In this document: piece by piece, positions 1 through 5,426 of the stretch
How the letters are laid out: each line of letters opens with the position of its first letter
How positions within the stretch are numbered: position 1 is the first letter of the stretch
Translations under genes and position numbers: made by a program
Source of the DNA: Wenzhouxiangella sp.
Lineage (GTDB): Bacteria > Pseudomonadota > Gammaproteobacteria > Xanthomonadales > Wenzhouxiangellaceae
Length of the DNA stretch: 5,881 nt
Assembly (NCBI GenBank): GCA_018400355.1
Contig: JAGYMV010000052.1
Span: 1 to 5,881, forward strand
Direction: 5' to 3'
Notes under the pieces: generated by a model
What the model was told of the DNA's origin: nothing
The model's input: only the letters and a program-made list of their open reading frames with translations
The model's database searches: none

Positions 1-175
1 CAGTGACAATGACGTGCCCCTGACAGGCCAAGATCTGAGTCACCGCATCAAAAAAATGGTCGTCGAGGCGCTCACTGAGTGCTGCAATCGATTGCGCTTC
101 TGTATCCAAAACAGCCCGAGCGCTGGCCAACACATCGGCCCGGTCCAATGCCTTCTCTGATTGTTTTGGATCCAT
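1..175 (-). CDS. kdsD: KdsD, arabinose-5-phosphate isomerase, N-terminal part (runs off left edge)
   Basis: Only the first 58 codons are present; the 3' part lies outside the window. The family converts D-ribulose 5-phosphate to D-arabinose 5-phosphate in the cytoplasm, the first step towards Kdo for lipopolysaccharide. What is visible is the helical N-terminal segment (rich in Ala, Glu and Asp, about residues 1-45), then a strand ending ACQGHVIVT at residues 50-58. This corresponds to the segment just before the GMGKSG phosphosugar-binding loop of the SIS domain, and the first base of the next codon (G) fits the expected glycine. The ATG at 173-175 begins MDPKQSEKAL and gives an N-terminus of normal KdsD length. 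No strong ribosome-binding site precedes it; the nearest purine run (AGAG on the minus strand) is about 12 bases upstream. It follows yrbG by 41 bases on the same strand, as in the yrbG-kdsD-kdsC-lpt cluster of Escherichia coli, so kdsC and lptCAB may lie to the left. The catalytic residues and CBS domains cannot be checked here. Confidence 0.88.
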   Translation of the reverse strand, partial: MDPKQSEKALDRADVLASARAVLDTEAQSIAALSERLDDHFFDAVTQILACQGHVIVT

Positions 176-184
176 AATCACGTG

Positions 185-216
185 GCTCTACATCAAGGGT
201 TGTTTAAGTGTAGCGC
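185..216 (-). repeat. Imperfect inverted repeat in the yrbG-kdsD gap
   Basis: Arms CTACA (188-192) and TGTAG (209-213) extend by two more pairs after one mismatch (185-186 with 215-216), with a 16-base loop. In the minus-strand transcript the 3' arm ends about 9 bases before the kdsD ATG and covers the only SD-like purines. It could weakly affect kdsD translation or mRNA stability. There is no U-tract, so it is not a convincing terminator. The stem is short and may be chance. Confidence 0.3.
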
Positions 217-1203
217 TTAATGCACAAACAGTGCAGAGCGGATGATGATGCCTTGGTAGGCGAGAAAAAAGACCAGCAAGATGATGCCACCGATGCGGGT
301 GATCTTGCCAATGCCCGCTCGACGCCAAGCCAGTAAGGCCAAAAGGGCTGTGATGGCAAACATCACCACCAGATCACGTTTGACCAGATCGGGTTCAATG
401 GCCAATGGTGCAATCATGGCCGATATGCCCAGCACCCCCAACAAATTGAAAATGTTTGACCCGAGAATATTGCCAATCGCCAAGTCATCTTCTTTTTTCA
501 AGGCGCTGGCTGCAGCTGCGGCCAATTCTGGGAGGCTGGTACCCAGAGCCACCACGGTCAGCCCAATGATGGCCTCAGAGACCCCCGCCAAGGTCGCCAA
601 AGACACCGCACCTGTGACGAGTATGTGGGCAGCCACGGGCAGCACCACAACGCCGGCCAGTGTCCAGATGATGGCGGTGCTGGTTTTCATCTGTACAGGG
701 ATGTCGGCAGCCAGATGCGCCAATTGGGGATCTTCATTGAGGTGGCGGCGACCATAGAAAATCATGAAGATGATTAAGGCCGCCAGGCACGAGAGCAACA
801 CAAGGCCCTCTGTCCTGCTGAAAGCGAAATTGGCCATCATCAACGCGGTGATCACCATGACGACCAGCAAGGCTGGAAACTCACGTTGCATCGTGCTTCT
901 CTGGATCGACAGTGGGTAGATGATGGCCGTGACCCCAAGAATCAGACCAATGTTGGCAATGTTAGAGCCCAGCGCATTGCCAATGGCCAAAGAGGGGTTG
1001 CCCTTGAGTGAGGCAATGGCAGAGACCACCATTTCTGGAGCCGATGTGCCAAACCCCACCAAGGTGATGCCAATGACCAAGGGCGAAATGCCAAATTGTC
1101 TGGCCAACGCGGAACTTCCAGCCACCAAGCGATCGGCCGCCCAGATCAACAGCACAAAGCCTGCCGCCAGTTGCGCAGTGGCAATCAATAGTTGGCTTAA
1201 CAC
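217..1203 (-). CDS. yrbG: YrbG/CaxA-family calcium/sodium antiporter
   Basis: A 328-residue inner-membrane protein of the Ca2+/cation antiporter superfamily (K+-dependent Na+/Ca2+ exchanger-like), expected to exchange cations across the membrane. Both inverted alpha repeats are clear. The first has GFGTSAPE at residues 50-57 and GNALGSN at 75-81. The second has ALGTSLPE at 219-226 and GNILGSN at 244-250. The acidic residues E57 and E226 are the expected ion ligands. About ten hydrophobic segments are split by a hydrophilic loop around residues 150-173, the usual two-halves layout. Length matches E. coli YrbG (about 325). The start is a GTG; an in-frame TGA lies 13 codons upstream with no ATG between, and the N-terminus MLSQLLIATA fits the family. 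No clear ribosome-binding site is visible. It is divergent from ibaG and leads into kdsD. The physiological substrate of YrbG proteins is not well settled, so the Ca2+/Na+ label comes from family homology. Confidence 0.95.
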   Translation of the reverse strand: MLSQLLIATAQLAAGFVLLIWAADRLVAGSSALARQFGISPLVIGITLVGFGTSAPEMVVSAIASLKGNPSLAIGNALGSNIANIGLILGVTAIIYPLSIQRSTMQREFPALLVVMVITALMMANFAFSRTEGLVLLSCLAALIIFMIFYGRRHLNEDPQLAHLAADIPVQMKTSTAIIWTLAGVVVLPVAAHILVTGAVSLATLAGVSEAIIGLTVVALGTSLPELAAAAASALKKEDDLAIGNILGSNIFNLLGVLGISAMIAPLAIEPDLVKRDLVVMFAITALLALLAWRRAGIGKITRIGGIILLVFFLAYQGIIIRSALFVH

Positions 1204-1326
1204 GAGCGGGTTGGCGCCTGGTGTGGCAGAAGATGGGGCTCAGTTGCCAGCGTGGTCAATGGATCGGTTACACTCAATTTTTAGGCCTCTTAAAGAAGGT
1301 CATACAAGACATTAAAGAACCAGCGT
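1204..1326. promoter_or_regulatory. Divergent intergenic region of yrbG and ibaG-murA
   Basis: These 123 bases separate two divergent transcription units and must carry promoters for one or both. On the plus strand the best sigma70-like pair I can find is TTGCCA (1244-1249) and TACACT (1269-1274) with a long 19-base spacer. On the minus strand it is TTGTAT (1302-1307) and TAAAAA (1278-1283) with an 18-base spacer, giving a leader of about 65 bases for yrbG. Both are weak matches, and the two candidate sites overlap. The region is more AT-rich at 1268-1320 than the flanking genes. I see no recognisable operator. That promoters are here is inferred from gene orientation; the exact hexamers are guesses. 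Confidence 0.4.
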
Positions 1327-1569
1327 ATGCATGCTCAGCAAATCCAAGACATCATTCTACAAGCATTTCCGGGCGCCGATGTGTCGGTGGTCTCTGATGA
1401 TCAGGTGCACTTCACCGCCCGTGTCATCAGCGACGAATTTGAGAAAAAATCACGCATCCAACGGCACCGCATGGTCCACCATGCCTTACAAGCGGTGGTG
1501 GGTGAGGCCCTCGGTCGAGAGATTCATGCGCTCAGCCTTGACTTAAAAACCCCACAAGAGGCCGCTTAG
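1327..1569 (+). CDS. ibaG: IbaG, BolA-family protein
   Basis: A small 80-residue protein of the BolA/IbaG (YrbA) family, which has a class II KH-like fold. Family members bind monothiol glutaredoxins (Grx4/GrxD type) and take part in [2Fe-2S] cluster handling; E. coli IbaG is also linked to acid stress. Seen here: VHF at residues 27-29, the basic helix SRIQRHRMVHHAL at 42-54 that replaces the usual RxxxHRxV region, and the near-invariant histidine in EIHALSL (H67), which is a cluster ligand in BolA-glutaredoxin complexes. The length fits IbaG (about 84) rather than the longer BolA (about 105). The ATG at 1327 is preceded by only a weak purine run (AAAGAA). The stop lies two bases before the murA ATG, the same ibaG-murA pairing as in many gammaproteobacteria, which supports IbaG over BolA. 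Confidence 0.92.
   Translation: MHAQQIQDIILQAFPGADVSVVSDDQVHFTARVISDEFEKKSRIQRHRMVHHALQAVVGEALGREIHALSLDLKTPQEAA
1556..1561 (+). promoter_or_regulatory. Ribosome-binding site of murA inside the end of ibaG
   Basis: AAGAGG lies 10 bases before the murA ATG, within the last codons of ibaG. It is the best SD-like sequence in front of any gene in this window. It supports the start at 1572 and suggests that ibaG and murA are translated from one message. Confidence 0.6.
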
Positions 1570-1571
1570 CC

Positions 1572-2834
1572 ATGGCACGTATTGAAATCGAGGGCGGTCA
1601 AACGCTCCAAGGAACGGTCGAGATATCGGGCGCGAAAAATGCGGTGCTCCCAATTTTGATGGCCTCCTTATTAACGGAGAAGCCATGTCGCCTGGCGGGT
1701 GTCCCGCACTTAAAGGACGTCACCACCACCATTGAGTTGCTGGGCCAGATGGGCGTCGAGATTTCGTTGGGTGAGGGCTTTGAGGTGGGACTGGATGCTT
1801 CCCACCTCAGTACACAGATCGCGCCTTATGAGTTGGTCAAAACCATGCGCGCCTCAATTTTGGTGCTGGGGCCTTTGTTGGCGCGCAGCGGTGAGGCCCA
1901 AGTGTCCTTACCAGGCGGTTGTGCGATTGGCGCCCGACCAGTGAATTTGCACCTCAAAGGCTTAGCGGCCATGGGTGCTGAGATCAGTGTGGACAGTGGC
2001 TACATCCATGCCAAAGCCAAGCGCTTGAAAGGCGCGCGTGTGGTGATGGAGGGAATCACTGTCACGGGCACCGAAAACATCTTAATGGCGGCAACGCTGG
2101 CTGAGGGTCAAACCATTATTGAAAACGCCGCTCAAGAGCCTGAGGTGGTGGATTTGGCCGAGTGTCTGATCAAGATGGGCGCTCAAATTTCTGGTCATGG
2201 CAGCACGCGCATTGTGGTGGAGGGTGTTGAGGCTTTGTCTGGTTATGACCACCGAGTCATCCCCGATCGCATTGAGGCGGGCACTTTTTTGGTGGGTGCT
2301 GCCATGACAGGTGGTCGGGTGAAGGTGATCAATGTGCGGCCTGATACGCTCGATGCGGTGACCGACAAGCTCAGAGAAGCGGGCGCTCAAATCACCGAAG
2401 GCCCCGATTGGATTGAGCTTGATATGGCTGGGCAGCGGCCCAAGGCAGTCAATGTGTCTACAGCCCCATACCCTGGTTTTCCAACCGACATGCAAGCGCA
2501 ATTCACTGCGCTCAATGCGGTGGCCGAAGGCACGGGGGTGGTCACCGAAACCGTGTTTGAAAATCGGTTCATGCACATATTGGAGCTGCAACGGCTGGGC
2601 GCGGACATGCAAATCGAGGGCAACACCGTCATCATTCGGGGCCGTGATCGATTGACGGCAGCACCGATGATGGCCACCGACTTACGGGCATCGGCTTGTT
2701 TGGTGTTGGCTGGTTTGGTCGCTGAAGGCACCAGCGTCGTGGACCGTGTGTATCACATAGACCGCGGGTATGAAAATATTGAAGAAAAGCTGGGCCAATT
2801 GGGCGCGGTGATCCGTCGCTTGCCAGTGAATTGA
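1572..2834 (+). CDS. murA: MurA, UDP-N-acetylglucosamine 1-carboxyvinyltransferase
   Basis: A full-length 420-residue cytoplasmic enzyme (E. coli MurA has 419). It transfers enolpyruvate from phosphoenolpyruvate to UDP-GlcNAc, the first committed step of peptidoglycan synthesis. It has the two-lobed EPSP-synthase fold. Key residues visible: K22-N23 in SGAKNAVLP; R93 in KTMRAS; the active-site loop PGGCAIGARP with C117, the cysteine that fosfomycin alkylates, and R122; D306 in PTDMQAQ, the proposed general base; and R398 in HIDRGYE. Because the loop cysteine is present, not the aspartate of naturally resistant MurA enzymes, the enzyme is expected to be fosfomycin-sensitive at the target level. 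It follows ibaG by two bases and is probably in its operon. Its stop is only 4 bases from the end of the convergent DUF3108 gene. The hisG-hisD genes that follow murA in many relatives are absent here. Confidence 0.99.
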   Translation: MARIEIEGGQTLQGTVEISGAKNAVLPILMASLLTEKPCRLAGVPHLKDVTTTIELLGQMGVEISLGEGFEVGLDASHLSTQIAPYELVKTMRASILVLGPLLARSGEAQVSLPGGCAIGARPVNLHLKGLAAMGAEISVDSGYIHAKAKRLKGARVVMEGITVTGTENILMAATLAEGQTIIENAAQEPEVVDLAECLIKMGAQISGHGSTRIVVEGVEALSGYDHRVIPDRIEAGTFLVGAAMTGGRVKVINVRPDTLDAVTDKLREAGAQITEGPDWIELDMAGQRPKAVNVSTAPYPGFPTDMQAQFTALNAVAEGTGVVTETVFENRFMHILELQRLGADMQIEGNTVIIRGRDRLTAAPMMATDLRASACLVLAGLVAEGTSVVDRVYHIDRGYENIEEKLGQLGAVIRRLPVN

Positions 2835-2838
2835 CGCC

Positions 2839-3642
2839 TTATTCGGCGCAGGTGGCCGAGCCCTCCAGTAAGTCACTCGATGCCAGCTCTATGCTGATTT
2901 GGCGAGAACCATCGGTTTGCACCATCTTGATCGGCAACCAAGCCATCGATTGAGCCACCCACAAATCATAATTTCTTGAAGAGCCTTCTTTCCTAAAACG
3001 GTAAAAGTGCTTGCCATCAAAACACCCAGCGGGCACCACAACCGTGTCATCGCCTCTGACTTCAATGCGCTGTTGTTCTACATCGTCTCGGTCCAGTACC
3101 CAATAGTTTCGATCGTCTCGACTGGTCAGCCCAATGGATGGGTTGTGGGCCAAATCGTGGGCCAGGTCGCTGGCCAATTGCAACCTCAGTGTGAGTGGGT
3201 CGACAAGCTCTGGTCGTATCGCAATGGTTTGCTCGCCTTGGTGGGTCAGTGTTTGGGTCACTTCTTTTTCCCAGTCATAGCGGTGTTGCCAAAACCGGGT
3301 GCGGAAAGGCTCTCTCGAGACATGGTGGTAGGTGAGCGGGATCACTTGGTCTCGACCATTTTGGCGTTGCCAGTAGAAGTGACTGGCTTCCGTGATTTCA
3401 CTGCCCAGTGTTTTCGCTAAGAAGGAGGTGGCGCGTGTGTCGGTTTTAACATGCCAAACGGTTTCATTGGCTTTTTCCAAGACGAAGTCAATTTCACCAA
3501 CGGCTTTGCCGTTATAGAACACCACATAGGTCGATTGATGGGCGGGGATGGGCGGGGGTGTTTCAGCGACCGCTGGGCTGGTCCAACCACTGGCCACGAT
3601 CATCCAGGCCATGACCCAGCTGCAATGGCTGTAAAAGTTCAT
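2839..3642 (-). CDS. DUF3108 family protein, predicted exported
   Basis: No defined function is known for this family. The protein matches DUF3108 proteins encoded after purN in Pseudomonas and relatives. Counting from the ATG at 3642 it has 267 residues. It starts with a hydrophobic segment (WVMAWMIVASGW) and a likely signal-peptidase I site AVA-ET after residue 26, so it is probably periplasmic. The mature part starts with the family-typical STYVVFYNGKAVGEIDF and is rich in beta-strand-like, aromatic and charged stretches (SHFYWQRQNG, TYHHVSREPFRTRF). A late conserved-looking block is VPAGCFDGKHFYRF, then DLWVAQSMAWLPIKM. Two cysteines remain after processing, one in that block and one near the C-terminus (SATCAE), which could form a disulfide. 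The start is uncertain: in-frame ATGs also lie at 3684, 3681, 3666 and 3612, and none has a good ribosome-binding site. The chosen ATG lacks Lys or Arg before the hydrophobic core, unlike the 3684 start. It overlaps the end of purN by 80 bases in another frame. Confidence 0.82.
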   Translation of the reverse strand: MNFYSHCSWVMAWMIVASGWTSPAVAETPPPIPAHQSTYVVFYNGKAVGEIDFVLEKANETVWHVKTDTRATSFLAKTLGSEITEASHFYWQRQNGRDQVIPLTYHHVSREPFRTRFWQHRYDWEKEVTQTLTHQGEQTIAIRPELVDPLTLRLQLASDLAHDLAHNPSIGLTSRDDRNYWVLDRDDVEQQRIEVRGDDTVVVPAGCFDGKHFYRFRKEGSSRNYDLWVAQSMAWLPIKMVQTDGSRQISIELASSDLLEGSATCAE

Positions 3643-4264
3643 GACCGTTGATGGTGATCTTTCCATTGGCGCATTTGACATCATCAGTGGCCAATAGTGC
3701 CACAGTCGCTCTCATCAGATGGTGCTCCAATGGCAGCAGGCGTTGGGCCAAGCTGGTTGCATCATCGCTTTGGTCCACCGCCATCCTGACTTGGCTCAGT
3801 ACTGGGCCACCATCGAGCTCGGCGGTGACGAAATGGATGCTGGCGCCGTGTTGACGCTCCCCAGCAGCCAGAACCTTCTGGTGCGTGTGCAGGCCCCGGT
3901 GCTTGGGCAGGAGCGACGGATGAATGTTGATCATGCGCCCAGCGAAGGGCTCGATCGCATCAGCAGTCAAGACCCGCATGAAGCCAGCCAAGACAATCCA
4001 GTCCGGGGCCAACGCGCTGAGTGCACCAATCAGCGCGTGCTCAAAGGCTGCTTTTGACTCGTGTGCTGTGGCATCAATAATTTCAGCGGGCACACCGAGG
4101 TGCCTGGCTTTTTCCAGTGCTAAGGCCTGGGGTTGGTCGCTGATGAGCCCCACAATGTGGGCTGGAATGTCAGGGGTGGATTGAAGCGCGTGATGCAGGG
4201 CTTCAAAGTTGCTGCCTCGCCCTGAGACCAAAACGGCCACACGGGCTGAATGGTCACTGGTCAT
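3563..4264 (-). CDS. purN: PurN, phosphoribosylglycinamide formyltransferase
   Basis: A cytoplasmic enzyme of de novo purine synthesis that transfers a formyl group from 10-formyltetrahydrofolate to glycinamide ribonucleotide (GAR), giving FGAR. Seen here: the N-terminal phosphate-binding motif VSGRGSNFEAL (residues 13-23), the folate-site stretch VLAGFMRVLT (91-100), and the catalytic trio N113 and H115 in INIHPSLLPK plus D151 in ELDGGPV. The last conserved element resembles the family's 'DGxxL' end (INGHELLQPL, about 205-214). About 19 more residues follow (QLGHGL to the end), making 233 against about 212-215 in E. coli and Pseudomonas. This tail lies in the overlap with the DUF3108 gene. 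The ATG is 5 bases after the purM stop with no SD-like sequence, so translation is probably coupled to purM. Confidence 0.97.
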   Translation of the reverse strand: MTSDHSARVAVLVSGRGSNFEALHHALQSTPDIPAHIVGLISDQPQALALEKARHLGVPAEIIDATAHESKAAFEHALIGALSALAPDWIVLAGFMRVLTADAIEPFAGRMINIHPSLLPKHRGLHTHQKVLAAGERQHGASIHFVTAELDGGPVLSQVRMAVDQSDDATSLAQRLLPLEHHLMRATVALLATDDVKCANGKITINGHELLQPLQLGHGLDDRGQWLDQPSGR

Positions 4265-4269
4265 TGAAT

Positions 4270-5328
4270 CTAGCCATTCGAATAAGTGACTCGATGACCG
4301 CTGGCATCGGTGTGTCTAACTTCACCAATGGACCAAGCAGACAAGCCGGCTTCTTTGTTGATGTACTGGAGGATGCCATCGGCCGAGCTCTGAGGGCAGA
4401 TCAGGACAAAGCCAATCCCCAGATTAAATGTCCGCCGCATTTCAGCTTCACTGATTTGACCCATGTCCATCAACCACCCAAACACAGAGGGCATGGGCCA
4501 AGCAGCGGTATCCACCTCAATGCCGAGAGGCTCTGGGATGATGCGGGTGATGTTTTCAGTCAACCCCCCGCCGGTGATGTGAGACATGCCCCGAACGGTC
4601 AAGTCTGAGTCTTTGAGTAAGCCCAAGATGGCTTTGACATAAATTTGGGTGGGCGCCAGTAAGGCATCGATGAGCGGCGTGCCATCAAAGGTCTCATGGA
4701 TGGCATTGGGGTCTCTCTCCAGCACCCGCCGAATCAACGAATAGCCATTGGAATGCGGCCCACTGGAGGCGATGCCAATCAAGCAATCCCCTGCTTGAAT
4801 GGATTGCCCTGTGATCATGGCCTCGCGTTCAACAGCACCGACTGCAAACCCAGCCAAATCAAACTCTCCGGGTTGATACATGTCGGGCATCTCGGCGGTT
4901 TCACCGCCAATTAAGGCACAACCGGCTTGCCCGCAACCGGCGGCAATGCCCTCGACCACGCGGGCGGCTTGATCGACTTCAAGTTTGCCGCAGGCAAAAT
5001 AATCGAGAAAAAACAAAGGCTCTGCACCACAAACCAAGATGTCATTGACACACATGGCCACCAAATCGGTCCCAATGTGATCTAGGCGGTTGTGTTGGGT
5101 TGCCAATAAGAGCTTGGTGCCAACACCATCGGTCCCAGAAACCAACACGGGGTCTTTGTACGTTTGCCCTAAGTGAAACAAACCGCCAAAGCCACCCAGA
5201 CCACCCATGACTTCAGGACGCATGGTGTTGGCGACTGCGGGTTTGATTTTTTCAACCAAAGCGTTGCCGGCATCAATATCGACGCCTGCGTCTCGATAAG
5301 TTAGAGGAGATTTTGACGACATGGTCAC
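4270..5328 (-). CDS. purM: PurM, phosphoribosylformylglycinamidine cyclo-ligase (AIR synthetase)
   Basis: A cytoplasmic enzyme that closes formylglycinamidine ribonucleotide to aminoimidazole ribonucleotide (AIR) using ATP in de novo purine synthesis. It is a 352-residue PurM-superfamily protein (E. coli 345). Motifs: YRDAGVDIDAGN (11-22), RPEVMGGLGGFGG (37-49), SGTDGVGTKL (64-73), DLVAMCVNDI (88-97), EPLFFLDYFA (103-112), GGETAEMPDMY (141-151), SSGPHSNGYSL (188-198) and HITGGGLTENI (250-260). Two starts are close: GTG at 5328 and ATG at 5322. GAAG lies 6 bases before the GTG and 12 before the ATG, so spacing favours the GTG, while codon preference favours the ATG; the product differs by two residues. 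The start area contains a tandem GGTCAC repeat (5323-5335). It leads the purM-purN-DUF3108 block. I saw no sequence resembling the E. coli PurR box upstream. Confidence 0.98.
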   Translation of the reverse strand: MTMSSKSPLTYRDAGVDIDAGNALVEKIKPAVANTMRPEVMGGLGGFGGLFHLGQTYKDPVLVSGTDGVGTKLLLATQHNRLDHIGTDLVAMCVNDILVCGAEPLFFLDYFACGKLEVDQAARVVEGIAAGCGQAGCALIGGETAEMPDMYQPGEFDLAGFAVGAVEREAMITGQSIQAGDCLIGIASSGPHSNGYSLIRRVLERDPNAIHETFDGTPLIDALLAPTQIYVKAILGLLKDSDLTVRGMSHITGGGLTENITRIIPEPLGIEVDTAAWPMPSVFGWLMDMGQISEAEMRRTFNLGIGFVLICPQSSADGILQYINKEAGLSAWSIGEVRHTDASGHRVTYSNG

Positions 5329-5426
5329 CGGTCACTTCAGTTTGGGTTATGGATGCATGTGTTGGGCCATCACTTGATTCGGTGAACCGACCCAGTCCAG
5401 CGTCCTTATGGTATCGTTTCAGGGCC
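5329..5426. promoter_or_regulatory. Divergent intergenic region of purM and the DUF2066 gene
   Basis: These 98 bases separate two divergent genes and should contain the purM promoter and probably that of the DUF2066 gene. I could not pick out a convincing -35/-10 pair on either strand. CATAAC and CATAAG on the minus strand are 4-of-6 matches to a -10 box but lack a good -35 partner. An interrupted palindrome, TCGGTGAACCGA, sits at 5379-5390 and is the only operator-like element. Promoter content is inferred from gene orientation only. Confidence 0.35.
5379..5390. repeat. Short interrupted palindrome between purM and the DUF2066 gene
   Basis: TCGGT and ACCGA are exact inverted arms separated by GA. 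It lies roughly midway in the divergent gap, about 50 bases from the purM start and 36 from the DUF2066 start. It could be a transcription-factor half-site pair, but a 5-base arm is short and a chance origin is quite possible. Confidence 0.3.

Noticed and set aside
1283..1288. AGGCCT palindrome in the yrbG-ibaG gap as an operator
   Set aside because: A 6-base palindrome is expected by chance and cannot be extended without mismatches.
281..1315. Open frames on the plus strand opposite yrbG
   Set aside because: Their products are Met-, Ala- and Pro-rich with no family resemblance and mirror the hydrophobic codons of the antiporter.
1327..1569. Calling this gene bolA
   Set aside because: Its length of 80 residues and position directly before murA match IbaG/YrbA; BolA is longer and found in a different context.
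2082..2731. Long open frames antisense to murA
   Set aside because: They lie fully inside a clear murA gene, show no recognisable domain, and are explained by codon composition on the opposite strand.
2835..2848. CGCC/GGCG stem at the murA-DUF3108 junction as a bidirectional terminator
   Set aside because: Only 4 base pairs with a 6-base loop and no T-run on either side; too weak to call.
3007..4184. Plus-strand open frames opposite the DUF3108 gene and purN
   Set aside because: No ribosome-binding sites, no recognisable domains, and complete overlap with genes that carry family motifs.
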